Shown here piece after piece: positions 23,840 to 37,400 of a stretch of 64,000 nucleotides of DNA. How positions within the stretch are numbered: the first letter of the stretch is position 1; the number at the start of each line of letters is the position of its first letter. Under the pieces are notes generated by a model. It ran no database searches. It saw only the letters and a list, made by a program, of their open reading frames with translations, and had not been told where the DNA came from. Location of the stretch: NCBI GenBank assembly GCA_039881145.1, contig JAYKKI010000060.1, forward strand, positions 8,704,501 through 8,768,500, read 5' to 3'. The translations under genes were made by a program, and so were the position numbers. This DNA is from Druceiella hillmani (Eukaryota; Arthropoda; Insecta; Lepidoptera; Hepialidae).

Positions 23840-24125
23840 AACTTCCAATAAATATGATTTATTAGTCTCTTTATCATTATGGTAATATGTAGATTTCGAC
23901 TTGTCATATTTTTAAAGTGGATGTTAATAAAACAGATAAATAAAGAATTTGACAGCGTACCGAACCGACTTTACGCATAAACCGCCTAATAAATATGAAT
24001 TGATCAGTCTCTTTGTCATTATGGTAATATGTAGCTTTCATCTCGTGATATTTGTAAACTATGTTAATAAAACAAGGAAATTGACACTGTACTGTACCAA
24101 CCCTACGCCTAACTCGCATCTAAAT
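23840..24125. repeat. ~140-bp tandem duplication
   Basis: Two diverged copies share CATTATGGTAATATGTAG and ATGTTAATAAAACA. The overlapping small frames on both strands are by-products. Confidence 0.7.
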
Positions 24126-24239
24126 CAAGCCCACGACTCGTTTGACCGAATATTAACACAGAAACCTAAAGCACGGCCATAACGAACTATAATACGTTAT
24201 TTTTATTATCGCTAGCCGTGTGACAACCGTTAGGTTGTT

Positions 24240-26075
24240 CTAATAATAATTTGCTTATTCCTAATAAACCTACAAATAAATGATAATTTGCATGCGAGAT
24301 AAGTATTACATTAACGGATAAATTGAGATTCGTGTCATCGATTTGGGTATGTGCGTAACTGACTGATACTCATCTGTTTAGCTGCCGTGTTATGGTGGCT
24401 TAGTTTACATCTAAATATAGTTTTATGATATTTCATTCATTCAGGATATTGATAAGCCAGTTTAAAAAAGAAACAAAAAGTTTATCAAATGTATACTGAT
24501 CAGCATTTTAAACTGCTAAGTAAACAAATATGTAATTTGTTACTTCTAATATGTAATAATTTGCATGCGAGATAAGATACATTAACGGCTAAATTGAGAT
24601 TCGTGTCATCGATTTGGGCATGTGTGTACCAGGCTGATCTCGATTTTTACCTGCCATGTTTTCTTGACTTAGTCCATATGTAAATATCGCTGTTTTATCA
24701 TATTTCATCCATTCCTTGGATTCCGGTTTAAACAAGAAACAAAATTGTTAATAAATATATACTGGTCAGCATTTTAAACTACTAAGTAGAAAAATATATA
24801 ATTTGCTACTTCTACTGACTAATACTCATATGTTTATCTGCCGTGTTATGTTGGCTTAGTTTACATCTAAATACCTCTGTTTTATGATATTTCATTCATT
24901 CAGGTTATCGATAAGCTAGTTTAAACAAGAAACAAAAATGTTTATCAAACATATACTGGTCATCATTTTAAACTACTAAGTAGAAAAATATATAATTTGC
25001 TACTTTTAATATACACACAAATAAATAATAATTTGCATGCGAGGTAAGTTACTTTAATGGATAAATTGAGATTCGTGTCATCGATTTGGGTATGTGCGTA
25101 CCTGGCTGATCTCGTCTTTTTATCTGCCGTGTTTTGTTGGCTTAGTTCATATGTAAATATCTTTGTTTTAGGATTTCATTCACTTCTTCGATTCAGTGTA
25201 TTGATAAGCCAGTTTAAACAAGAAACAAAAATGTATATCAAATATATATTGATCAGCATTTTAAACTGCTAAGTAGAAAAATAAATATTTTTTTAATTTC
25301 TAATATACCCACAAATAAATGATAATTTACATTCAAGATAAGTAATACATTAATGTCATCGATTTGATCATGGGCGTACCTGGTTGATACTCATCTGTTT
25401 CCTAGGTTGTTTTTTGGCTTAGTTAACATCTAAATACCTTTGCTTTATAATGGTTTATTCATTAATTGGTTTTCACTATATTGATAAGCCAGTTTAAATC
25501 TAAAATAAAAATATTTATCAAATGTATACTGGTCATTATTTTGGAATGCAAAATGGGAAAATATATAATATGTTCAGAAGTAAATGAAATTAGTCACGTA
25601 ATATTATTATTTCCACTTTCTTTAAGTTTTTTACCTTGGCCTAGGTTTCGTTGTATTACAAAATTTTCAGGTGGGCTATTAGCAAATATCTTTGCTTATG
25701 AACCTGAAGATGTTGTAACACAACGAAACCTAGGTCGAGGTAAAGAACTTAAAGAAAGTAGAAATAATATTACATCACGTAGTTTCATTTAATTGTGAAT
25801 AATAAATTTCTACAAAATTAACGTCAAATATATTCAATATACAATTTGTTATGTTCAATAAACCCAGAAATAAATGATAATTTGCATGCGAGATAAGTAT
25901 TACATTAACGGATAAATCGAGATTCGTGTCATCGATTTGGGTAAGTGCGTATCTGGCTGATATGCGTCTGTTTACCTGTTGTGTTTTGTTGACTTAATTT
26001 ATACCTAACTGCCTCTCTGTTTTATGATGTTTCAGTCATTGAAATCATATTTACATTTCATTCATTGAAGCATAT
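24240..26075. repeat. ~280-295-bp tandem array
   Basis: About six units marked by GATAATTTGCATGCGAG or its variants at 24290, 24563, 25035, about 25330 and 25884, plus a truncated unit near 24810. Shared blocks: GAGATTCGTGTCATCGATTT, CTGCCGTGTT, TGATAAGCCAGTTTAAA. A foldback MITE interrupts the fifth unit. The 71- and 108-codon frames inside are not genes. Confidence 0.85.
25581..25839 (+). mobile_element. Foldback MITE, copy C
   Basis: The arms contain CCTAGGTTTCGTTGTATTAC on the left and its complement on the right, around a loop with GGTGGGCTATTAGCAAATAT. The asymmetric tail (AATTTCTACAAAATTAACG, ..ATTCAATA) is on the right. It is inserted in the tandem array. TATGTTCA occurs at 25569-25576 and 25850-25857, a possible target duplication if the element extends slightly further right. 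Confidence 0.8.
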
Positions 26076-26399
26076 TAATAAGCCGGTTTAACTAAAAAAA
26101 TTAAAACGTAAATCAAGTATACAATTTTAGGATGTTCTAAATAACTAAATTAAAAAAAATATTTTATAAGAAACGAATTGTTCTAGCATTCACGTATTAA
26201 TTAAATTAGGGCTTGATTTTCAAAGAAAAACTTCAAAATGATAAATTCAAAATTGGCAACCAGCTATTTGTGATTGCAACAATATTATGAAAGTCGTAGT
26301 TTTTGCAAAATAAAGTAATGTTTATATATCATATAATTTCACAGTACTGAGACTTTATTAATTAAAAAAATGTTATAATTTTCCAAGAAATAAATTACT

Positions 26400-26770
26400 T
26401 TACAAAAAAAGAAACTTATTAATCTAGGGTCTTGTTTCAAAACAATAACTTTTAAATTAATATATATATAAATCAAAAAGAAATACCATCAATAAAAAAT
26501 AGTGCAAGTACGTAATAATTTAATTAAAGTCTCGTCTTCAAAACAATAACTTTGAAATTAATATCTACAATCCAAAAAGAAATAACATTATATAAAAAAT
26601 GATACGAGTACGTAATAATTCAATTAATGCCTTGTTTTCAAAACAATATTTTGAAATTAATATCTGCAATCCAAAAATAAATATCGTTGTATCAAAAATG
26701 TTATGAGTACGTAATAATTTAATTAAAGTTTTGTTTCTAAAGCAAAATATAAAACGAATATGTCTGATTT
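26400..26770. repeat. ~100-bp tandem array, 3-4 units
   Basis: GTACGTAATAATT recurs at 26509, 26609 and 26708 (steps about 100), alternating with TTTTCAAAACAATA and AAATTAATATCTGCAATCC. Minus-strand open frame is incidental. Confidence 0.8.
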
Positions 26771-26774
26771 GATA

Positions 26775-27815
26775 TTCATAAACACTCATTTTTGCAAGAA
26801 ATTATACAACAAAAATTGTTTATCTTCTACGTAACAGTTAACTACTGAATTATAGTAAGGTTTTTTAGCAACCAAATATTCAATAAATGCTATTATCCAT
26901 AATATATTTTAGGAATAGCCATTTTTGGGAAAGTTGTAAAAAAAAAGAAAATTCCATAAGAAATTTATTAATAATTCGTAATAAACTTTGAGAAATACGA
27001 ATTTTATCGTATATTTATTATTTCACCCAGTGGAAAACCGGCCTACATAACTTTTGACGTAATCGTCTCTGATATCGATAAATTGATTTTCAATGTACTT
27101 ACACTTTACACCACACGTGAAAAAATAATGAAAATTTATTCAGTAAATCTAAATACTTCATATAAGGAATATAGGTAGAAGATATTAACATGAAGATAAA
27201 GAAATACTTATATAGAACAGTACAATATTTCTTTATTTCTAAAAAGAAACACATTTTATAAATAAAATACTACTAAATTTGCTGCAACAAGAAATGAGTT
27301 TTACTGATGTGTGCTTTTAGATAAAATAATCTATTGCCTTAACTTTTTAAGGCAAGTCAAGGTTATTCTCTGGGAAACAACAAAAAGGTAGACAAACAAT
27401 TAATTCGAATAATATTCTACGCTGAATTAAACTTTTTCTAAATCTATTTTTTCAGAAAGTTATTTTAAATTAGTTTTTTTCCCCATTTGAATCTATTGCT
27501 TTACTTTCACATTCATCGCCTTTACTACAATAAAATATATTAAATTCCATTAAATATGCGAATATTTTTAATCGACGAAACATCGTAAAAATCATCATCA
27601 AAAAATATTGTCTCCTCAATCGCTATGACTCACACCTAACGTAAAATTAAATATTCAAACATTATTAACATTCCAACCTCTGTGCTAGTAACCGATTTAA
27701 ATAGGACCAAATCAAAATGATAATCAGTAGGTTAACAAAATGCGACGAAACTTCACAAAAGAATTCCGATCAACCATATGTCGTAAGGTGTTTATTAGTT
27801 TACGAATATATGAAT
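26775..27815. other. Intergenic, nothing recognised
   Basis: AT-rich sequence between the tandem-repeat field and the richer upstream block of Osi-B. No supported feature except isolated A/T runs and a CACGTG at 27114-27119. Confidence 0.5.
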
Positions 27816-27819
27816 ACGA

Positions 27820-28075
27820 TTAGGAAGCCAACGGACATGCACGTGTTCTTCCAGATTTCAAACGCCCAGTAACGACTTTACGATCGAAGATCAGTACTAC
27901 ATTTAAATGCAAGCATTTTATTAGCCGTACGGTCATCGAATTCACGCCGCGCTGTGTCCGTAAACAAACGCTAGCCGCCGAATAAATACCAATGTCAGAA
28001 TGCGACGATATCGAAAAATTATGTATATTAGATGAGTTTTGAATAAAAGCGACCGCCACATACAATTCTTACTTT
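27820..28075 (+). promoter_or_regulatory. Upstream control region candidate of Osi-B
   Basis: A GC-richer, non-repetitive block 250-500 bp upstream of the Osi-B start codon. It contains GCACGTGT (CACGTG at 27840-27845), TTAGCCGTACGGTCATCG, ACGCCGCGCTGTGTCCG and GCTAGCCGCCG. Position and composition suggest a proximal enhancer. The minus-strand 81-codon frame here has no signature. Confidence 0.35.
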
Positions 28076-28234
28076 CTTTACACATTAAGTTACTCAAGTA
28101 TGGAGAGTACGATATAACTTGTCAAACCAGAAATCTGGCTATAGGTATCAAAAATATTGGTGGTGGGGATGATATGAATGAATGAAACTGTCCGGTTTAC
28201 AAGGAAGAGGCACAAATGGACTGAGGCTCTGAAC

Positions 28235-28273
28235 TATAAAGCACGATTTGAAGAAATTTGGTGGTCTTCAGTT
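28235..28273 (+). promoter_or_regulatory. Core promoter of Osi-B
   Basis: TATAAA at 28235-28240 and the arthropod initiator TCAGTT at 28268-28273 (A at 28270), 49 bp before the ATG. The TATA-to-initiator distance of 35 bp is slightly long for a TATA promoter. Confidence 0.5.
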
Positions 28274-28318
28274 CTCTTTTGATTTCGGTGCGGACGCTTG
28301 TTTAATTCGTTAGTTAAA

Positions 28319-31300
28319 ATGAAGAGAATATCAGTCTTAATCCTTTTTGTGGCTTTGGCCAGTGGTATGCCGGCCACAGACAAAGATGAAAAGGACGAAT
28401 CGACTGTGTCATCGGTGATAGGGGCTGTACAAGACTGTGTTAACGGTGATGTGTCCCTGTGTTTGAAGGTAGGAATAGTTTTAATGTTGGTGAATTTTTA
28501 ACTCAATTGATTGACTTGATTTTCTAAATTTAGCATACCAAAGATCTCCTTGGAAAAATGACTACCAAATTTCCCAGATGATTTTTAAATTAACTCATAT
28601 TTTTGTATTATTTTAATGATTTTAAATAAAAAAAAACATTCCCTATTCTATATCTCTAAAAGTCATTATAAGACTTCATCTTTTCACTAAAACTATAATA
28701 TTATATAAATATTTTTACCCTGACAATATATTATTGTCTTCACAAAAAGAACAAATAAGACGACTCTCAAGATATTCCGAATATCATGTACAGTCCTATT
28801 TGTTTAATTTTTTTGTAGTTGAAATGCCGTTAACCTTTCGAAAACAAGCTAACAGATAGAGTCATTATCCTATTGTTAATAACAGTTCTTCATGTTTTTA
28901 TAAGATGGTGTATTTTAAGCTATTTTACGAATATTTTGATGGCAGCGTTATATCTTTAAAAGCTTCTAAACGGATTTGTTTTTAACGTTAGATTCCCTGT
29001 TTAGTTTAAACATTAGTGAAAGTACAAAATTCGCTTTCACTAACTAGGCTTTGTATAATGGGACGAGATTTGTTATGCCTCGGGATATAATTTTTAAAGA
29101 AAATTATGAGTTATAAAATGTTAAAGTAATTATTAACGATGTTTAAAATTGTCAATTGGAATGTACTCCTTTATTTATTGTAAAATTCGTAGCCTTAAAC
29201 AATATTAAGGGAAAATCGACCGTTTTTACCTGCACGTATCTGTTACCTTTAAAAATGAATTTATATTTTTGAAATTATATAAAGTTCTATAATCATTTAA
29301 CTTATTTTTATTATTCTCTATCAATACCTTAGAAAACAATGTCGGATTAATAAAAGCCTGGACTTTTCTTTCCAATAACTCTCATTACAAAAGCGAAAGC
29401 GTAAATTAAGTTGATGTCTTCAAAATCTAGCCTAGTTTGAAAAGCTATTTGGCAAATTTAATAATGATATATGTCAATTAGTTTATTTAAATTAAGTAAC
29501 TATAATTGGTAGTGGCAGAATTTTGATAAAATTAGTCGTAAATGCTAAATGTTTGATTATATAAATACATAAACCTAGCCAAAGAAAAATGCAAATACGT
29601 AGAATAATCGATTCATTGGAAATATCTCTTTTCTCGTTGACCAAATTTTTTACGGTTTGTTTATCTTAAACTTGTGCCAGAGATGACATATACTTATTAA
29701 TAAATATTTTCACAATATTTCATTTGTATAATGTTATACTTCCAATCTAACTATATAACGGCATATGACTTCACAGTTAGCATTCATTTTCCATAGTTAA
29801 AATATAATATTCTTGTGAATCTCTGATCCGTAATCAAATATTAAATGAATTTCAATATTTTGCGCTCCAGTAACTAAACTAATTACAAACATTGTGACAA
29901 TTATGTTTCACAGTTAGTAATTACCTTGACATCGTTCGTCTTAATTTCGATGTTAAGAGATGAGAATTTGACGTCGTATGTTAAGCTGCCTCAATTCGTA
30001 TAGTGTTGGTTCCATTTTTGTGACGCTTAACCTTAGCATTAGCGGAATTTTCAGTTTAAATGACTAAGTCAGGCATAGTAATCGAAATGTTAGCTATAGA
30101 CAGTAATAAAAATTCCACAGAATTACTTTTTAAAATTAAATTAGACTTATTTTTTTTGAAGTTACATTATCTTATTTTTGGTTTTAAACTTTGTTGCGGA
30201 TTTTAGAAAACAATTTTCTGTTTAAATTTCCTTAACTTAGTAAATTCCTTTTTTGTCTGTAGTTTTTTTACTATTTCATTTTATTTATTTACTGTATCGG
30301 AAATTCATGATAATATAGAATAATAATGAAGAAATCCAGCATTCTTTAAAAACTTTTAAAATTTAGCTAACTTTCCTAACTTTTGGTATCAAATTGTTAA
30401 TTAAAATTTCCTTGACAGGTATAATTATATTTAATTCGTGCTTTCTTTAGCCACTTTAACCCATGTTTCTAAAATGCAAATATTTGTTCTAATCAGTCAG
30501 ATAATAAACATTAAATAAAAGACAAGAAAACCTATACATATTTTGATTTCGTTATTGGTGAAATATTGGTATTGTATAGTACATTACAAATCACAGAAGG
30601 TAGTCCTTAAGAATATTCAATAGATAACATACTTTTAATTTCATATTCCTCATAACCAATTTGCCTCCCAGTTTTCTTTATTTATATATGTATGATTTAC
30701 AGGAAAAAGCTCTAACCTATGCCGAAGGCATAGCAGCTAAGAGGGAAGTGAATCTTGCCGATGGTATCACCCTGGTGGGAACTGGTTCTCCTAGATCTGC
30801 AAGAGCCCTCGAGCCACTGTCAGAGGAGCCCAGAGCCAGGGAATCTCAGATCGAATCCAGACTGGTCGATCTCGCGGGAGATTTTCTTGAAAATCACGTT
30901 CTCCAATTCCGTCTTCCTTCAGCCGACATTGAAAGCGTGAAGAGGTCTATTGAAGAAGGTACGATTTTATTGTGATTAGCATGATTATCATTTTTTGTTT
31001 ATTTTATCTACTTTATCATATATTTTCCCATATTAAATACAATGTAAAAGACATTGAGAACGTTATTCAAATTAAATATCCCTATGGATATTTAATTTTT
31101 GGTCGTTGAACATGTACAGGAAATATGATTTGTAAAATATGCGATGTTTACAGGAACTTAGTGGAAGATGCCATAATGTTACGAATAATTATATACAATG
31201 GTGAAAACTGCTAAGTATTTTAATAAAAATAAGTACTCCTAATTTTCTATAATCCAAATATATAAATAAAAAAATCAGACGTTAAAAATCACACTCGTCA

Positions 31301-34300
31301 ATAAACTTCTAACATCAGTGATTTGATAAAACTCCTTTGAAATAATGCCAAAAACCGAAAACCGTAAAATGAATTTAAACTAGTCTCGCGTGGACAAAAG
31401 ATGCACGTGTAGATAGACGTGTCAATTAACCGAATTCAAAACTGTCAATTAACCGAATTCAAACCGCCGCCTGGGACACGTGAAGAATTTCGGATGAAAA
31501 CAATTTATTCAAATGTTTATTACATGTAGCTATGGAAACCAGTATTAGAGTTTAAGTTTAACTGTTATATTAAAGTATTTATATTAGTTTTGAGAGGAAT
31601 TTTAATTACAAATTATTTTGACGTGTTACTTCCAACCAGTATGGTTATAAAATTGAAAACAAATTGTATTATCGTCTATTTTTGCTTCCGTTTATTATCA
31701 ATGATAATAATTGATTTAAACAGAAGAGTAATTATTTAAATAAAGATTATGGCTATTCTAAATCCAATTATTTTAAAAGAAAGGAGGTTCCGCTATCGAA
31801 ATTAGTAACATATTTTGATATAAGTTGTGAAGAAAATTTACAAAATCAGTAAATTGGTAAACATTCATAGAATATTTAAAAACATATTTTAAGATTATGA
31901 GCAACAATGGCATAGCAATAATATATATGAAACACTAAAAATAATGGAAAATAAGAATGTTGTCGATGTGGTAAACTGTTTGCATTTTACTGAAGTTTGT
32001 TGATAAATTATTAACCTTAGAAATTGGTGGCAACTTTTAATCCTAACTGCTCCACGAGAACGAATGAGTATTAGTTGTAGAACATACAGTAATTTTGATG
32101 ATGGGTTTATTGCCATTAATTTTTTTTCACAAATTAATTTTTCCGGTATTTGCATACCATTTTGAATAATAAATAAACAAAAATAAATGTTCACCAAATC
32201 ATTTCTATTAAAATGTAATAGAAATACAATAAAAATTATAAAAGTAGAGACAGTTTTCTTATAAGAGTCTAAGTACAAGTGTTAATTTTTAACTAAAGTA
32301 AAAATTGACGTCTGTACACCCTCATCACTCTAAAAATGAAAAATAAAAATGTAAGGGTGACGACAGTAACAATTACGTTGTTTTACGTAAAGCGACTTTA
32401 CATATTAACTTTCATTCAGTAAAACTTACAACTCTCACTTTCAATGGATCTGTTTGTTTTGGTGTCCTACAAAATATTTGCGGTTTAGCACCTGCTTGTG
32501 AACCTTCGCTTTTAACATTTCTTTGATCCCATTAAACTTTTAAGTCAGTTATAGTACTTTCCCTTTCCAGTGGGCGTGATTGTTTATTTTATTTGCATGC
32601 ATGGAATTTGTTTGCGAAATGTATTTAATAAATTATTTTACTCAGAGTTTGTTAAACGTGAACTGGAAAGTGAAGTTTTTTGACTGCTATATAACTTAAG
32701 ACGTAATGTTTTGGCCTTAAACCGTGATTTGCGTTCCGTTATTTTCATTTAAGTTACTTTGGTTTAGCTTGGAAATATAATTCTCTTAAAAAGTTTGTTT
32801 TCTGTTTTCTTTTAATAATTTAGTGGAACATTATATTCATTCGATATTGTGATATTGAAGTAATAAAATTATGTAGTATTGGATGAAATTATGTTTTTAT
32901 GAAACCTGTAGATTCATCACTATAATTAACAAGCAATCACAAACAATTAGTTCTAAACCCGAATAACTTTTAAATTAGATATAAATATATTTATTAAAAA
33001 AATCTTAATATTGTTACTCGATTTTTGTTCGTATCGTGATTTGACACATAAATTCGATTTGAAAATTTATCTTTTCTAATTCCGTAATTAAATTTTATTT
33101 ACTTTCGTAGATCAGATAATATCAACATTATTCCTTTACTATTTGTTACTTGGGCCAACGTCCTTTACAATTTACAATTATTAGAACAGTGTAGTGAAAG
33201 TATAAGGATGTCCCTTAATATTTTGATAAGTTTTGATGGAAATTATTTACTAAACAAAAGCAGCAACAACGCCGTCTAGCGGCGTGCGAGAAAATGTTTT
33301 TTTAAATATTTCTTAAACAATTGCATATATTTTGCAAGAAAAATTATCCCAAATACTAATACATTATATAAATTTGTGCTTAAATAAGTAAGAACCGATT
33401 TATTGTTTTAAAAAAACTATTACATAATAAACTTAAATTTTTGTACAAAAATTTTAAATTACATTCATGATTAAAAATCTCCAGGTTTCCAGGTCAAACA
33501 TTGCATTACTTTAAAAGTGTAATTAAAAATACGACGACCTACAGCGTAAACTTATTAAATAGTTTTAATTTGTTTAACCGGTTTTTGTCAATGAACATGT
33601 TTTAATTTTATTCAGTACATGTTATCGTCAGCGGTTTTTATTTTGCCGAAATTATTTTAATGTTTCTTGATTCAAATAAATAAGTAATTTAAACACCTCG
33701 ACTAAATAATACAAATCTAAACATTCCATTCGACGATTGCAAAATAATCTATTCCGTTTCTGCTTTTGAATGATCATGCCACATTACCATATAAGAAATG
33801 TTATGTTGCACTGTAAAATGAAAACGAACTTCCACATTCCTACGACAAATTCTAATTTAACATAAAAGTGTCGTTTGGCATAAAAAACCAGATGTTTTTA
33901 GCAGCTTAATGCGTATTACGACCGCTTTTATGCAAATTCCGCGCTTTTAGGCGAAAGATGAAAGTTGAAACCATATATTTTTATGCAAAACGGGGTCGAG
34001 AGCGAATCTCTGTGCCTATTTTGATGGTTTTGAGGTTATTATGTGGCCGGTTTATTGCTTCTTAAGTCGGATTCGTAATTTAATTATTTTTAATGAAAAT
34101 TTAGCTTTTAGCTTTGTTTTCTATTCGTATACAACACTTTTCATCGCACTAAAAGGAATGCTACGTATGTAAAGATACAGTACAATATCTTCAATACTTG
34201 TGATATTGTTTTCCAATTGCTAGACTGGATCAAAATACTTTACGGAGTAGCTAAAATATATACGAAAGTGAGATAAATCCGATTAAACAGAAGGTTTAAA

Positions 34301-34380
34301 TCAATAAATTTTATAGTTGATTTGAATCGAAAAAGTAAATATTATACCTTTTAAAGAATGAAAAAAGATATAGGTGCAGA

Positions 34381-34435
<55 letters not shown>

Positions 34436-37400
34436 ATATAAATTGAAATAGGGAAATTAAATCAGTTTCGTCAAAATATCTTCGTCGCAATGATTTTGAA
34501 AAATGAAACAAAAGAAGAAATGCTGAATAAATAAAAAGGGAGCAAACATTATTTAAATTTCAGAAAAATTTTATTCCATTTTGCAGAGAGGGTAAGAAAG
34601 TCAAAAGTCTTCAATATATTCTTTCTTTTGTACTTTTGCCATAAAATTTCTTTAGGTATTTTTATTTTGAAAGAAAAATGGAAAATATTAAGGGTTTTGT
34701 GTCTCTCAATGTTATTAGTACATAAAGATAAGCATATACTTTAGCATGATTGAAAACATAATGAAAATTAAAACAAGCTGGTCATACTTTACGTACCTTT
34801 GTATATAACTAAGTCATGGAAATTATCCCTTTGTATGCAACTAAGGCACGGTATTTATGCCTTTTTATGCAACTAAGGCACGGTATATATGCCTTTGTAT
34901 ATAACAAATTTAACTTAGGTTTCTTTTCATTCAAATTACAGAATAACAAGGCAGAAAAATTAACATTGACGGATAATTGTTCTAGTTCACTATTTAGAAA
35001 TTAACGGTTTGAGTTCGCAAAAAAAATTGTTATTAATTCTTATGTTTTTTCCTTGCATGGCATCAAAGCTTTCACATTTATCTCTACATAAGCTCGTATA
35101 TAGCCTTCATTTGCTATTATATATTATTGATATTTGCGGAATAGAGAACTATAAAATACATTTTCATACAAATGATGATAAAATCACTGAAAAGCAGTTA
35201 CGTAGAAATAAAAATATTGAAATACGATATCTAAATATGTATTGAAATACGAGTATACCTTCACTGATACAAAATACTCAATATTGTTTTTAAAATTTTG
35301 GCGAAAGTTTTAAAAATAAGTTTATTACAAACATTTGTCATTTTTATTACACTTTTTTGAATTTTATATATTGTAAAAACATGTCTATATTTTTTCTTAA
35401 AACAGGTTTTAATCGTTTCATTTTGATGTCGCCATTTATCGCTGTGTTAGTTTCTTCTAACTGATAATAGAGATGAAATGCTTAATAAAAATTTGACTTA
35501 TTCAAAATTATTATATTTTTAAGCGACTTACGGAGCGAGCTTGTTTGAATTTTATTTTTTTCATCAAAATTGGTTTAGACTTTCTTAATCCATATTTATT
35601 TAGGCGAAGTTAGAAGTAAGCTTAATTGGTAATGATTGTCTCTGTTATTTGTTTCTTCTAAATATTTGTGTATTTTTCAAATCAATATCTTTAAATAACT
35701 AAGAATTGATAGTTTATTCTAAAGAGTTTAAGACTATTTAAAATAAAAATTATTTCAAATAACGTAAGTTCTGTGTTTGACTGACAATGATAGAGTCTAT
35801 TGATAATTTTTTCTAAAGAGTTTTAGATTGTTTCAAATCAATGTTATTTCAAATAATGTAAGCACTGAGCTATATTCATAGTGACTGATTCTAATATTTA
35901 TACCTTTTAAATAGTTTTAAACTTCTTAATAGTAATATTTTACGTATGTCTAAGGAGCCTCGTATTGTCGATTTATAAATAACAACACAATAACAATTGA
36001 CAATCAAACATTACATAATTGAGTTAAGGTTTATTGGTATTACACGTTTTGTTGTCATTTCATTATGTATTGTTTCATTAACATTGATTGTATATTTTTC
36101 TGTATATTCACGTGTTTAAAATTTAGCCAAAAATATGGATAAATTCGGGATGGAAAATAAATATATAATTTCGGTTCAAATTTTCTTCTTCCTTGTCGGG
36201 TAATGCCAATAATGCTTTACTGATTATAAATTACATAATGCAATAATCATATATATAGCAGAAATCGAATAAAGCAATATATTTTTATTTGTATTTTTTT
36301 ATATATAATTTTTGTCGTATAGATGACCTTAAAATTGGGATAAAATTTATTTTAAATTTTCCATATTTCCACATTTTTTTTGTACACCTTGTATGTAACA
36401 AATCATAATTAGGATTCTTTGCATTCAAGTATGTATATATATATATATATATATATACCAGAATGCATTAACAGCTTTCAAAGTCAGAATCATTGAAATG
36501 ATTCAAGTTCAGAGCAACGAAATGGCAAGTAATAAAATAAAACTTTCAGTTATTAGTAGTCATGGCTGAAAATCTAAGAAGATAATTGAAATACATATCA
36601 TTAAGCTATGAAATTGAAAAATCAATTTTCCTTTGTGGAGTAAAGCTATCTAGACAGAAGCTAGTTTATTTTTTTTTTGACATTTCTCTTCCGAATTTCC
36701 CAAAGGAGTGAAATTAAAAGAAACGAAGGCGATACATTCTTTTAAGGAGTCAGGGAAAATTAAAAGATATTACCGAATAAAACGGGAATTTTTTAACAGT
36801 TGTAAATAAATGTGTAATGCGTACAGACTATATTCGATCATCTCAAAAAATCAATTTTATTTAAGTTACAATTATATTTCCTAAACTTTCTTTCTTTATT
36901 TTAGTTACATTGAATGAAACTTTATTTTTAACCATAATCCATATTATATTTACCATAAAATATACTCGTACCAATATCACGTCCACTTTTTACAAATATG
37001 AAAATAGCCACTAATGTTTTGCCGGTAGGGAAAACGTGAATGAACTGTACAATATTTTTTGGTTAAGATATAACTTTATTCACTTCAATTTAAATAAAAT
37101 TTGGCGAAAATAATAGGGATAGAAAGAGTAACAAATCCTAATAATAATCTACAAATAAAGTTATTAAAAAAACGCCTTTATAACCATAAAAAAACTGAAT
37201 TTTGATTTGTAATAAATAAATGTAAATATGATCTAAATCCGCACATTGAAATGTGTGCGAGTATCCAAATCTAGCAAAGTTGATTTATTACACTACAACG
37301 AAACTTTCGTAATGATTCATAGTATCGGCAATACAAATTGTTACATTACTAGGCTTAGATTGAGAAAGATATTATAGAAAATTTCCTTCAAACACTAAAT

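Noticed and set aside
25466..25792. 108-codon frame
   Set aside because: It reads through foldback MITE copy C and a tandem-array unit.
27820..28065. 81-codon minus-strand frame upstream of Osi-B
   Set aside because: No family signature; better explained as a richer control region.
31895..32278. 127-codon minus-strand open frame
   Set aside because: It lies inside Osi-B intron 2, has AT-driven composition, no domain and no splice partner.
34311..34511. Minus-strand frame with an IYIYIY run
   Set aside because: Translation of a TA microsatellite.
34796..34911. CRISPR-like regular repeat
   Set aside because: The units are contiguous with no unique spacers, and the genome is an insect's.
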